A stretch of 64,000 nucleotides of DNA from NCBI RefSeq assembly GCF_003957295.1, contig NZ_RQPJ01000005.1, positions 430,282 to 494,281 on the forward strand, read 5' to 3'. Positions 17,837 to 26,566 of the stretch are shown piece after piece. The DNA comes from Arenibacter aquaticus. GTDB lineage: Bacteria > Bacteroidota > Bacteroidia > Flavobacteriales > Flavobacteriaceae. The stretch's first letter is position 1, and each line of letters starts with the position of its first letter. The translations under genes and the position numbers were made by a program. The notes beneath the pieces are model-generated. The model worked only from the letters and a program-made list of their open reading frames with translations. It did no database searches and was not told where the DNA came from.

Positions 17837-18706
17837 ATGAAATCGGCCATCCGTAAATTTCCTATCCCCAATACAAAATGCCTAAAGGTAAAGCAACTTG
17901 TTGAGCCCCACTTTGATCCTACTTGGCATTTCCACCCGGAATTTCAACTTGCCTGTGTGTTCCAAGGAACTGGGACCCGCTATGTAGGTGATGATATCAG
18001 CCAATTTGATTCAGATGATATGGTCTTGACAGGCGCCAACCTACCCCATGTTTGGAGAAGTGATGACAAATACTTTGAGAATAAGGGATTAAGTACAAAA
18101 GTTATAGTAACCTACTTTTCTCCTGATTTTATGGGCGATATTTTCTTAAACAAGGATGAGATGGCTAGAATTAAACAACTACTAATTTCTGCTGATAGAG
18201 GTATAGAGATCGTTGGCAATACAAAAAAAAAGATTCGTAAAATAGTCCAAAAAATGTACCGGCAAGAAGGTTTTGAAGAAGTCCTGTCCCTTTTGCACAT
18301 TTTGCATATACTGTCTACCTCCAACGATTTGCGCATGATAAACAAACAAGGTTATGTAAACAGGGTTTCCGATTCGGATTCCACAAGGATGCAGCTGGTG
18401 CATAATTATATTCTAAATCATTATAAAACAGAAATTAGATTGGAGGAGATTGCTAAACTGGCGAATATGGCCCCCAATTCGTTCAGTCGCTATTTTAAGT
18501 CCAGGACCAATAAATCTTTTACCGATTTTATAGCGGAGCTAAGGATAAGCATGGCTTGTAAATTATTAAAATCAAACAATCAATCCGTTATTCAGATTGC
18601 ATACGAATGTGGTTATAAAACCCTTTCCAATTTTAACAAGAAATTTAAGGAGATTACAGGTACAACCCCAAAAATGTACAGAAAGAATTATCTACAAATT
18701 CTTTGA
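17837..18706 (+). CDS. AraC family transcriptional regulator with cupin sensor domain
   Basis: DNA-binding regulator that likely senses a small sugar-like ligand. From the ATG at 17837 the product is 289 residues. The N-terminal cupin domain (about 10-130) includes VEPHFDPTWHFHPEFQLACV and a DMVLTGANLPHVWRSD strand typical of AraC sensors in Bacteroidota. The C-terminal double HTH (about 185-289) includes RLEEIAKLANMAPNSFSRYF and VIQIAYECGYKTLSNFNKKF followed by TGTTPKMYRK. The alternative ATG at 17768 adds residues not seen in relatives. The gene converges with the long dehydrogenase-like gene (48 bp gap) and follows the M81 gene, so it may regulate either; this is inferred from proximity. 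Confidence 0.92.
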   Translation: MKSAIRKFPIPNTKCLKVKQLVEPHFDPTWHFHPEFQLACVFQGTGTRYVGDDISQFDSDDMVLTGANLPHVWRSDDKYFENKGLSTKVIVTYFSPDFMGDIFLNKDEMARIKQLLISADRGIEIVGNTKKKIRKIVQKMYRQEGFEEVLSLLHILHILSTSNDLRMINKQGYVNRVSDSDSTRMQLVHNYILNHYKTEIRLEEIAKLANMAPNSFSRYFKSRTNKSFTDFIAELRISMACKLLKSNNQSVIQIAYECGYKTLSNFNKKFKEITGTTPKMYRKNYLQIL

Positions 18707-18754
18707 TCTTCAATTAATGGTGCAACTTACAAACGCATAATTCCAGGGTTACCG

Positions 18755-21700
18755 TTATTTTATCCAAACGACACTATTTTTAAGGATTGTCCGATACGCT
18801 TTTAATCCATGGGCCCTTTCATCATGCCCCAAGGTATTTCCAATAATTTTAGCCTTGGGATGCTTTACCACCCATACTACTGGGTACTCTTTTCCAGATT
18901 GTAACCCCCTGCCTACTGCCAAAACTTCTATTTCAGCATCAGGGTCTTTTTCCCATCTATAAAGTTCATCAGTGATCCTAAAAGTCGAAGGAACCCCTTT
19001 CATTAAAGGGTGATTAGGTTTTATAACTTTTACCTCAAATTCTTGAAGTTTCTCATGGGATCTAGATCCTCCGCCAACAAGTGTTTTGTTATATTCTGGC
19101 CAATCTTCCCAATTGTACCAAGTACTTGGGTGATAGATCAGCATATTCATCTTACCCTGATTTACCCTGGTCATAACAGCATTTTTGGTATTAATATCCA
19201 AGGGCTTGTTATTGCTAAGAAAAAGAATATCGGTAGACGGTATCAGGGCTCCCAGTTCCCTAGGGTTCTCAGTGTAAATCACAGTATTCTTGCCTCCTTC
19301 ACTGAGCACCTTACCATCGGCGATACCAAAATACTTAAGAAAGTCATGGGAGCCACCGCCTCCCATTACAGTAATTTTTGGGGCATCTTTATTTTCTGAA
19401 ATGTACGATCCGGGAGCCGTTACTATGATAACGCCTTGCATCATTCGCCAATGACCCGGAAAAGTACATACATAGGGGTAGATACCAGGAGTATCCGGTA
19501 GTTTTAATACAACAGACCCCTTAGCTCCCGGAGTCAACATATCCGTAGCTCCCAATACGTATCTTGATTTGGGGACATATCCATATTTTTCGGCTTCAGG
19601 ATTTTTTAGGAATCCATCTACCATAGCTCCAAAAGCATCTAGGCTACCTGGTTGAATAACCACCAAATTATGGGACATTTGATCCCTGTTGTTCAAAACA
19701 ATTTCTACGGTCTGACCAGCCGTGGCGCGGAGGGTTTTCTTATCAAAAGCCATCTCTTGATTCACGGTATTAAGAACAAAGGTAACATCGGCCTTCACCT
19801 TACCAACTTTGCCTATACCCATATCTATATGCTGATTACCTCCCGTATTAACACAGTGAACGGCAATTAGATTCTTGCCTTTAGTAAACAATTTACCTTT
19901 CTCCTTGTCCAGTTTTATGTATTTATAAGTCTCACTAGAGCCGGTTTCTGATATTAAAAGCTGTCCGTTAATATAAATTTCATAATCGTCATCATGGGCT
20001 ATTTTTATTACAGGCTCCGTCATATCATCATGGATAACCACCTCTTTCCGCATCCAAATATCATTGCTGCTCCATGGGGTGTTCACCTGTTTCATATTAT
20101 CACCACCAAACTTGGCAGCCCCTTTTTTCCAATTAGAATCATCGAATTCCCATTTCGTCCAATCAGCTGTAGGCTTTACAGTAGTATAGTTCCAGATAGA
20201 TTTTTTTTCTTCTGCCGAAGGCACTGTCATAACCACGGAAGAAGGGTCCACTTCCTCAAAGTTCAATTCCCTGAAATAAATCTTTATAGCGGCATTGAGC
20301 CATTTGTCCGAAGTAATAGCTGGATCCTTGGCCAACTTTTCTATTTCGGTGTACAAGGCGTTGGATTCTGGCAATTCCCCCGCCCGTAAAATGGCAGCGA
20401 GCTTTATCTGTGCATCCGGACTGTTCAATACGCCCGATTGGGCCAGGATCTTACTACTTTCCCGGGTGGTCGGCAATAAAGCGAGAGCAGCACGTTGCAC
20501 GGCATAGGAACTACTGTTCAATGCGCCAACAGCCAATTGGTTAGCCTCATCATTGGAGCCACTCAACGCGCCCAACCCTTTTAAGGTCCATAGGGCATGT
20601 AAAGCCGAGGCGTTAAGTCCACTTTTATTGTTATTGTCCGCAGCTAATTCTATTAGATCTGGTATAAGGGATACTTTCTTATTTTCCACTATCAAACGCT
20701 GAGCTGTGGTCCTCCAAAACATATTGTCGCTCTTAAGAGCTTCTAGAAGTTTTTTATCATCCTTAGGGTTCAAGGAGCCAATATCAGGGTCTTCCGCATC
20801 CTCATGGGTAATTCTGTATATTCTACCATGTCCATAATCGCGCAACTTGTTTTTATGGGCATTGCCTTCTCCTTTTTCCGCATTCCATATTTGGTTTTCC
20901 ATACCCCGTTTATCCGGGTTGTGCTGAATTACCGGGTTGTACCAGTCTGCGACCCACAAATTGCCGTCAGGACCTGTTTCTGTAAAAACCGGTGCGGTCC
21001 AGGCATCGGTACTGGCAAAAATATTTCCTCCATCAACCTCTTTATACCCTGCCCCATCCCTTACAATTTTTGCTATATGTACCAAATGACCTGTAGGCTC
21101 ACAAACATACATTTGGTTCCAATATTCTTTAGGATAGTTTCTTGCGGTATAAAAATTGGCTCCTGAAGCCGCTGTATACCCCCCACGCACATCAACCTGT
21201 TGCAAGGGAATGGTATCTACCGGACTTATTTCGTAATGCCCTTGAATAAAATCTGCATTAACGGCCCATGAGGGTAGTTTATTTAAGTAGTTGTAATGCT
21301 TTAATGGAATGCCTACAAAACAACAGTGGTTATTGTTGGCGGTAGATCCAAATACTTCAAAGTTTTCATTAAAACCCAATCCCCAAGTATTGTTGTTAAA
21401 TTGTCCCACAGGTTCAAAGTAAGAACCGTCTTTGGTAAATTTGTAGACCCCCATTTTAAATTCCACAGGTTTTCCTTGGAACTGATTCTCAAAACCGGAA
21501 TAGCCTACGGCACCCCAGATCATATTATCCAATCCATAGTGCAAATTTGATGGTCCCGCATGAGTGTCCCAAGTTCCGAACCCATCAAACAGAACGGTGG
21601 TTTTGTCCATTTTGTCGTCCCCATCCGTATCCTCCAAGAAAACCATATTTGGAGCCTGTGCTACAATGGCACCTCCTTTTACCAAGGTAATGCCCGTTGT

Positions 21701-22087
21701 TAAATTTTGCTCGGTTGCAAAATCAGTAAAGGTATCTGCCTTCCCATCGCCATTGGTATCCTCACAAATGGTAATTCTATCACCCCCAACATCATTGGCC
21801 AATCCATGTGGATAATCTTTGGACTGTACTACCCATAGTCTTCCCCTTTCATCCCAAGTAAAGGCTATAGGATTAATGATATTGGGCTCAGCGGCATATA
21901 GCTCTGCCTTGAATCCTTCTGGAAGTTGAATGTGTTTTTGGGAATCCTCCGGACTCAAAGGGTTTTGTACCCGTGGGGTTTCACCTGTATATGTCAATGG
22001 CGGAGGCGGCTCTTTTTCCCCAGAACAACTAAACATGAAGACCATACCACAACATAGTGGTAAAATGTAGGCAGTTATAATTTTCAT
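18755..22087 (-). CDS. Multidomain lipoprotein: dehydrogenase-like propeller, HEAT, jelly-roll, azurin-type copper and ThuA-like domains
   Basis: From the ATG at 22087 the product is 1110 residues and starts with a lipoprotein signal (FMFSC, C21). Domains in order: a sugar-dehydrogenase-like beta-propeller of the PVC/planctomycete membrane-dehydrogenase type (about 35-430, LPEGFKAELYAAEPNIINP, FTWDERGRLWVVQSKDYP), and HEAT-like repeats (about 440-600). A galactose-binding-like jelly-roll follows (about 625-760, HDDDYEIYINGQLL), then a blue-copper domain with ligands H806, C874, H879 and M883 (YVCTFPGHWRMMQG), and a C-terminal ThuA-like domain (about 895-1110). Relatives often carry a CxxCH cytochrome c domain; none is present here, so the copper domain probably takes the electron-carrier role. 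It is last in a minus-strand cluster after a cupin and a TIM barrel. It probably oxidises a sugar or polyol in the periplasm; the substrate is unknown. Confidence 0.85.
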   Translation of the reverse strand: MKIITAYILPLCCGMVFMFSCSGEKEPPPPLTYTGETPRVQNPLSPEDSQKHIQLPEGFKAELYAAEPNIINPIAFTWDERGRLWVVQSKDYPHGLANDVGGDRITICEDTNGDGKADTFTDFATEQNLTTGITLVKGGAIVAQAPNMVFLEDTDGDDKMDKTTVLFDGFGTWDTHAGPSNLHYGLDNMIWGAVGYSGFENQFQGKPVEFKMGVYKFTKDGSYFEPVGQFNNNTWGLGFNENFEVFGSTANNNHCCFVGIPLKHYNYLNKLPSWAVNADFIQGHYEISPVDTIPLQQVDVRGGYTAASGANFYTARNYPKEYWNQMYVCEPTGHLVHIAKIVRDGAGYKEVDGGNIFASTDAWTAPVFTETGPDGNLWVADWYNPVIQHNPDKRGMENQIWNAEKGEGNAHKNKLRDYGHGRIYRITHEDAEDPDIGSLNPKDDKKLLEALKSDNMFWRTTAQRLIVENKKVSLIPDLIELAADNNNKSGLNASALHALWTLKGLGALSGSNDEANQLAVGALNSSSYAVQRAALALLPTTRESSKILAQSGVLNSPDAQIKLAAILRAGELPESNALYTEIEKLAKDPAITSDKWLNAAIKIYFRELNFEEVDPSSVVMTVPSAEEKKSIWNYTTVKPTADWTKWEFDDSNWKKGAAKFGGDNMKQVNTPWSSNDIWMRKEVVIHDDMTEPVIKIAHDDDYEIYINGQLLISETGSSETYKYIKLDKEKGKLFTKGKNLIAVHCVNTGGNQHIDMGIGKVGKVKADVTFVLNTVNQEMAFDKKTLRATAGQTVEIVLNNRDQMSHNLVVIQPGSLDAFGAMVDGFLKNPEAEKYGYVPKSRYVLGATDMLTPGAKGSVVLKLPDTPGIYPYVCTFPGHWRMMQGVIIVTAPGSYISENKDAPKITVMGGGGSHDFLKYFGIADGKVLSEGGKNTVIYTENPRELGALIPSTDILFLSNNKPLDINTKNAVMTRVNQGKMNMLIYHPSTWYNWEDWPEYNKTLVGGGSRSHEKLQEFEVKVIKPNHPLMKGVPSTFRITDELYRWEKDPDAEIEVLAVGRGLQSGKEYPVVWVVKHPKAKIIGNTLGHDERAHGLKAYRTILKNSVVWIK

Positions 22088-22166
22088 TGTTTTCTCTTTT
22101 AATTCTATAATTACTCTAATCAAACCCAATTGGATCGCTTAATGAAAGGGTTAATTTTTTAGTCGC

Positions 22167-22577
22167 TCAAATTCTCGGACGATACTGGCAATAGGGAACT
22201 TTTTCACTTACATCTATTGTTCCGGCCTCCCACCCATTGGGAGGGGATAAAATTGCCAAAAATTCCAATTCTTCATCTCCCGCATTGAAGGTACCGTGGG
22301 CAACATTTGCACCTATATAAACAGAGTCACCCGCTTCAAGTAGCTGCATCTCTCCTTCTACCCACTGTTCGGCGGTGCCTTTAAGTATATAAAGAATTTC
22401 ATGCATTGCCGGATGCAGGTGAAAATTATGGCCACCTCCTTTGGGCACCACCACCTTCACCATATAGGAGTCTGCCTGTTCTATAATATCGGGATGATAG
22501 TGCCAATGATGTACTCTCCCAATAATCTTTTCCAACATTAGGCCCTTCTCCCTTACAAATTTCCAATTCCTTTCCAT
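22167..22577 (-). CDS. Cupin domain-containing protein
   Basis: A 136-residue single-domain cupin. Metal-site motifs are visible: GGGHNFHLHPAMHEILYILKG (His-x-His and Glu of motif 1) and the second motif around DSVYIGANVAHGTFNAGDEE. It has no signal peptide, so it should be cytoplasmic. Small cupins of this kind serve as sugar isomerases, dioxygenases or ligand-binding proteins; the sequence does not decide. It starts 7 bp after the end of the TIM-barrel gene and precedes the multidomain lipoprotein by 79 bp, which suggests one operon and a shared pathway. Confidence 0.88.
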   Translation of the reverse strand: MERNWKFVREKGLMLEKIIGRVHHWHYHPDIIEQADSYMVKVVVPKGGGHNFHLHPAMHEILYILKGTAEQWVEGEMQLLEAGDSVYIGANVAHGTFNAGDEELEFLAILSPPNGWEAGTIDVSEKVPYCQYRPRI

Positions 22578-22584
22578 GGGTTAA

Positions 22585-23445
22585 CTATAGGGTCAATGCC
22601 TTAAATTCCTTGGTCAAATTGGTCAATGACTGTTCTACCCCCATTCTTTCCAAGGAAGAGGCCCCCACAAAACCGTGCAGGCCCTTGCAATGTTCCAGAA
22701 CGTATTTTACATCGGCAGGGGTATTGATCGGACCGCCATGGGCCAACAAAAATGCATTGGGATTTGCCTTCTTTACGGCGTCCACAATTTTTTGGGTACG
22801 CTCCAGGGCATCATCCATTGAGGCAGTAGCGTTTGTAACCCCAATAGATCCACCTACTGTTGTCCCCACATGGGCAATTATAGCATCCGCACCCACATCG
22901 GCCATTTGTACGGCCTCTTCGGGCTTCCCCACATAAACTACTGAGAAGAGGTCCATTTTGGTGGCCAGATCTACCATTTGCACTTCTTTTTGAAAGCTCA
23001 TTCCTGTCTCTTCCAATACGTTTCTAAAGTGACCATCAATAATGGAATGGGTAGGAAAATTATTTACCCCGGAGAACCCCATGTCCTTTACTTTTCCAAG
23101 GAAATGCCACATCCTTCTCCTTGGGTCGCTACCGTGTACACCACATATCACCGGAACCTCCTCTACCACCGGAAGCACTTCAAACTCTCCAATCTCCATG
23201 GCCACCGCATTGGCATCGCCATAGGCCATCATACCGGCCGTAGAACCGTGCCCGGACATTCTAAACCTACCAGAATTGTAAATAATGATCAAATCCGCAC
23301 CTCCCTTTTCTATAAATTTAGCGCTAATTCCCGTTCCTGCACCTGCGGCAATAATTGCTTTTTTTTGATCTATCACTTTTTGCAACCTGTCTCTCACCTC
23401 CTTTTTCGTATAAGGGTTTCCTTTCCCTGTCCATGGATTCGGCAT
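22585..23445 (-). CDS. Phosphoenolpyruvate hydrolase-like TIM-barrel protein (PF09370 family)
   Basis: A 286-residue protein of the TIM-barrel signal-transduction / PEP hydrolase-like family, related to the PEP mutase superfamily. Visible features are IIAAGAGTGISAKFIEKGGA, IIYNSGRFRMSGHGSTAGMM, PVICGVHGSDPRR, VNNFPTHSIIDG, IIAHVGTTVGGSIG and LLAHGGPINTPADV, all characteristic of the family. In many bacteria this domain is encoded beside, or fused to, a Tm-1-like ATP-binding domain (UPF0261); no such partner is present here. It is the first gene of the minus-strand cluster with the cupin and copper-containing lipoprotein. Members are proposed to act in sugar or aromatic catabolism, but the reaction remains uncertain. 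Confidence 0.87.
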   Translation of the reverse strand: MPNPWTGKGNPYTKKEVRDRLQKVIDQKKAIIAAGAGTGISAKFIEKGGADLIIIYNSGRFRMSGHGSTAGMMAYGDANAVAMEIGEFEVLPVVEEVPVICGVHGSDPRRRMWHFLGKVKDMGFSGVNNFPTHSIIDGHFRNVLEETGMSFQKEVQMVDLATKMDLFSVVYVGKPEEAVQMADVGADAIIAHVGTTVGGSIGVTNATASMDDALERTQKIVDAVKKANPNAFLLAHGGPINTPADVKYVLEHCKGLHGFVGASSLERMGVEQSLTNLTKEFKALTL

Positions 23446-23907
23446 ATTCTTTTATTTTATGATTAACTGATTTTTGGTTAAAATTGATTTCTAGCAGTTG
23501 TTTTATTTGCAATTGAAGTAATTTGAAATGGACCTTTACTCCCAATTTCGCGCACCATATTAAAACCGTCTATTGTTTTGAGGCAATCAAAACTTATTGC
23601 CACCAAAAGGACACGATTTTACATATTGACCGATTAACTGCCAATTCCATAACAAATGTTGTAATTAATCTCTATAAAAGAAATCTGCATTTCACCCAAA
23701 ACTGACTGTTTAAAACCATATTATTCATAAAACAAGTATATAAACAGCATAATCAAGAGTGGTTTAGAACTAATCAAGCCTACTGCTTGTATTGAAAGGA
23801 CTAGAATCCTACCTATTACTTTAGGGATTTTTAACAATTAAGATTTCGTTAATATAAAATTAGCCCTAAAAACGGTACTTTAGAAAAAACCTAAACACCA
23901 CCCACCA
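23446..23907. other. 462-bp divergent intergenic region
   Basis: No convincing gene. It lies between the divergent PEP-hydrolase-like cluster and the efflux operon. TACTTTAG near 23876 resembles a Bacteroidota -7 box (one mismatch) about 25 bp upstream of the efflux start. Confidence 0.35.
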
Positions 23908-25338
23908 TTGCAGATTTCAAACACTTCCTTAAAGTTAAAACCGCAATTCAAACTAAAAGGAATATATAAGTCCCTTCTAATTTGTTTTTCCATAACCGCT
24001 CTGGCCTTTTTTGGCTGTTCCCCCAAATTATCCCACATAACCCCGCCCATTGGAGTAATAAAAGAATTTTCAAATAGTGGTAATGGTATTTTGGAAGATA
24101 AGTGGTGGACTGCCTTTAATGATGAACAACTGAATATCCTAATTGATTCAGCATTACAGTCCAACCTAAACTTAGCCGCTACCTGGCAGCAATTTTTATC
24201 GGCCAAGGCCGTAGTGGCCCGGGAAGCCTCCAATAAATGGCCGCAGATAGAAGCCTCGGCGCAATCGGCCATAAATTTACCGGAACCCGATTTTGTGGGT
24301 GGTGAAAATACGCAATTGGGTCTCTCCGCCAATTATGAAATTGATTTATGGGGCCGCATAGGCACTGCTGTGCAAGCCGAGAAATTAAGAGCAGATGCAA
24401 GCCTGTATGATTACCGTACTGCAGCTATTTCCCTCTCTGCTGAAATTGCTTCAACTTGGTACCAACTCATAGCTGCAAAAAAGCAATTGCAGATTACGAG
24501 GGACCAAATTGCCACGAACGAGGACATTATAAAACTAATAAGGTCCCGGTTTGTGGGCGGCCAAATTAGGGCCGTAGATATTCTAAGGCAAGCCCAACTC
24601 TTGGAAAGTACCAAAGAACAGGAAATAATCTTTGAAACCAATGTGGCTCTTCTGGAAAATCAATTGGCTGTACTTATAGGTAAGCAGCCGCAGTCCAGTA
24701 TAGTGTTCAAAACCACCCAATTACCCGTTCTTCCAGCATTACCGGCAACCGGTATGCCCTTGGAACTTATTAGGCGTAGACCGGACATACAACAATCCTA
24801 TGCCCAATTATTGGCTACTGATAGGGATATGGCTTCGGCCGTACGCAGTAAATACCCAAGATTATCGGTAAGCGGAAGGGGGCAATTACGATCCAATAGT
24901 TTTAAAAACCTCTTTGATAATTGGGCCTATACCCTGGCCGGAAATATTTTGGCCCCTCTGTTTTATGGCGGACAGCTAAGTGCGGAGGTAAATAGAACCA
25001 AAGCTCTAAAACAACAGCGCCTTTTGGAGTACGGACAGATCACTTTGGAGGCATTTCAGGAAGTTGAAAATGGTTTGGTACAGGATGTAATGCAAAAGCA
25101 ACGGGTAGAAAATATTGCCCGGCAATTACAGCTTGCCGAAAAAAGCAACCGGCAGTTGCGAATAGAATTTTTAAATGGTTTTAGTCCCTATTTGGATGTA
25201 CTCATCGGTTTGGATGCGGAACAGCAATTACGAAGGGATTATATACAGGCCCAAAGGCAACGCATTCAGATACGGATTGGGCTATACAGGGCTTTGGCGG
25301 GAAGTTTTGAAACCGAAAGGGAATTTAGCAACCAATAG
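23908..25338 (+). CDS. TolC-like efflux outer-membrane lipoprotein (NodT family)
   Basis: Outer-membrane exit duct of a tripartite RND pump. The 476-residue product starts at TTG 23908, since no ATG precedes the lipoprotein signal (LLICFSITALAFFGC). It carries two outer-membrane efflux repeats: DKWWTAFNDEQLNILIDSAL near residue 65, NYEIDLWGRIG, then the second half with PLELIRRRPDIQQSYAQLLA and LEAFQEVENGLVQDV. These are standard NodT-family signatures. It is the first gene of a three-gene operon, 12 bp before the membrane-fusion protein. No dedicated TetR- or MarR-type regulator lies beside it. Substrate specificity cannot be inferred. Confidence 0.93.
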   Translation: MQISNTSLKLKPQFKLKGIYKSLLICFSITALAFFGCSPKLSHITPPIGVIKEFSNSGNGILEDKWWTAFNDEQLNILIDSALQSNLNLAATWQQFLSAKAVVAREASNKWPQIEASAQSAINLPEPDFVGGENTQLGLSANYEIDLWGRIGTAVQAEKLRADASLYDYRTAAISLSAEIASTWYQLIAAKKQLQITRDQIATNEDIIKLIRSRFVGGQIRAVDILRQAQLLESTKEQEIIFETNVALLENQLAVLIGKQPQSSIVFKTTQLPVLPALPATGMPLELIRRRPDIQQSYAQLLATDRDMASAVRSKYPRLSVSGRGQLRSNSFKNLFDNWAYTLAGNILAPLFYGGQLSAEVNRTKALKQQRLLEYGQITLEAFQEVENGLVQDVMQKQRVENIARQLQLAEKSNRQLRIEFLNGFSPYLDVLIGLDAEQQLRRDYIQAQRQRIQIRIGLYRALAGSFETEREFSNQ

Positions 25339-25350
25339 AAAAACGACTTT

Positions 25351-26559
25351 ATGAGCAATAAAAAAATACTGTGGATATGTTTGGCAATTCTACTTGGAGG
25401 CATTGCCATTACCACCTTAATTTTCTCTACAGAACCTGAAGCACAAACCGAAGGGGCAAGTATTGAAACGGCAATGTTAGTAGACGTAATAAGGGTACAA
25501 AGTGGCACTTACAAACCAATAATAGTGGCTACAGGCAATGTACAGCCCGTGGAAGATGTTATATTAAGTCCGTTGGTTTCTGGACAGATTATCAGAAGGG
25601 ATCCTGCCTTTAGCCCAGGTGGTTTTGTAAGAAAAAACCAAGTACTCTTACAGATAGACCCCTCCGATTACAAAAACACCCTAGAACTAAGAAAGAGTGA
25701 ATTACTGCAATCACAGACTACCTTGGACACTGAAATGGGCCGTCAACAAATTGCGGAACAAGACTTAAAACTTATAACGAACGATTCCCTTTTTGGAAGC
25801 GACCCGCTATCTGAAAGTGAGCGTCAACTGGTGTTGAGGCAGCCACAACTCAATGCTGTTAAGGCTACCATCCTAGGTGCCAAGGCCTCAATGGAACAAG
25901 CTCAACTAAATTTGGAACGAACTACCATTCGCGCTCCTTTTGATGCCCATATCCTGAGTCAAAATGTTACCCGGGGATCACAAGTTGGCCAAGGGGATAA
26001 TTTGGGCCGACTTGTGGGAACGGACTATTACTGGGTTACTGCAACGGTACCGGTCTCCAAACTGCAATGGTTACGTTTTCCCAATAATGACACGGAAAAG
26101 GGAGCAATGGTCCATATTACCAATAGTACAGATTGGCCGCAAGGTCTTTATCGAGAAGGCTATCTGGACAAACAGATAGGGGCGTTGGACGGACAAACAC
26201 GCTTGGCACGTATACTGATCAAAGTAGCGGACCCCCTCTCCAAAAGCACCCCTCTTAAAGAAAAACCAAAGCTTATGATAGGCACTTTTGTAGAGGTCAA
26301 CATCCAAGCAAACCCCATAAAAAATGTAGTGCGACTTAAAAGAGATTATGTGCGAAGCAATAACACAGTTTGGGTAATGAAAGATGGGAAATTGGAAATT
26401 CGCAATGTAGATATTGAGTTGACCGATAATGAGTACGCTTATATTCAGAGTGGCCTAAATGAAGGTGAACAGGTCGTTATCACAGATTTGAGTACGGTGA
26501 GCAATGGCATTGGGCTTAGGACCCGTTCTGCGGGAACCGAGAACGAAATGAAAGAATAG
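25351..26559 (+). CDS. RND efflux periplasmic adaptor (HlyD/AcrA family)
   Basis: Membrane-fusion protein linking the inner-membrane pump to the outer-membrane duct. The 402-residue product has an N-terminal hydrophobic anchor (about 5-27). The lipoyl/barrel-sandwich hybrid is marked by [20 protein letters not shown] and, after a coiled-coil hairpin (about 110-190), by [20 protein letters not shown] beta-barrel domain (about 225-320) and a membrane-proximal domain (about 330-395, [20 protein letters not shown]) complete it. It lies 12 bp after the duct gene and 7 bp before the pump gene. Confidence 0.95.
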   Translation: MSNKKILWICLAILLGGIAITTLIFSTEPEAQTEGASIETAMLVDVIRVQSGTYKPIIVATGNVQPVEDVILSPLVSGQIIRRDPAFSPGGFVRKNQVLLQIDPSDYKNTLELRKSELLQSQTTLDTEMGRQQIAEQDLKLITNDSLFGSDPLSESERQLVLRQPQLNAVKATILGAKASMEQAQLNLERTTIRAPFDAHILSQNVTRGSQVGQGDNLGRLVGTDYYWVTATVPVSKLQWLRFPNNDTEKGAMVHITNSTDWPQGLYREGYLDKQIGALDGQTRLARILIKVADPLSKSTPLKEKPKLMIGTFVEVNIQANPIKNVVRLKRDYVRSNNTVWVMKDGKLEIRNVDIELTDNEYAYIQSGLNEGEQVVITDLSTVSNGIGLRTRSAGTENEMKE

Positions 26560-26566
26560 CAAAGCC

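Noticed and set aside
23523-23705. 60-codon plus-strand frame between the PEP-hydrolase-like gene and the efflux operon
   Set aside because: No recognisable features; sits in a divergent promoter gap and looks like chance.
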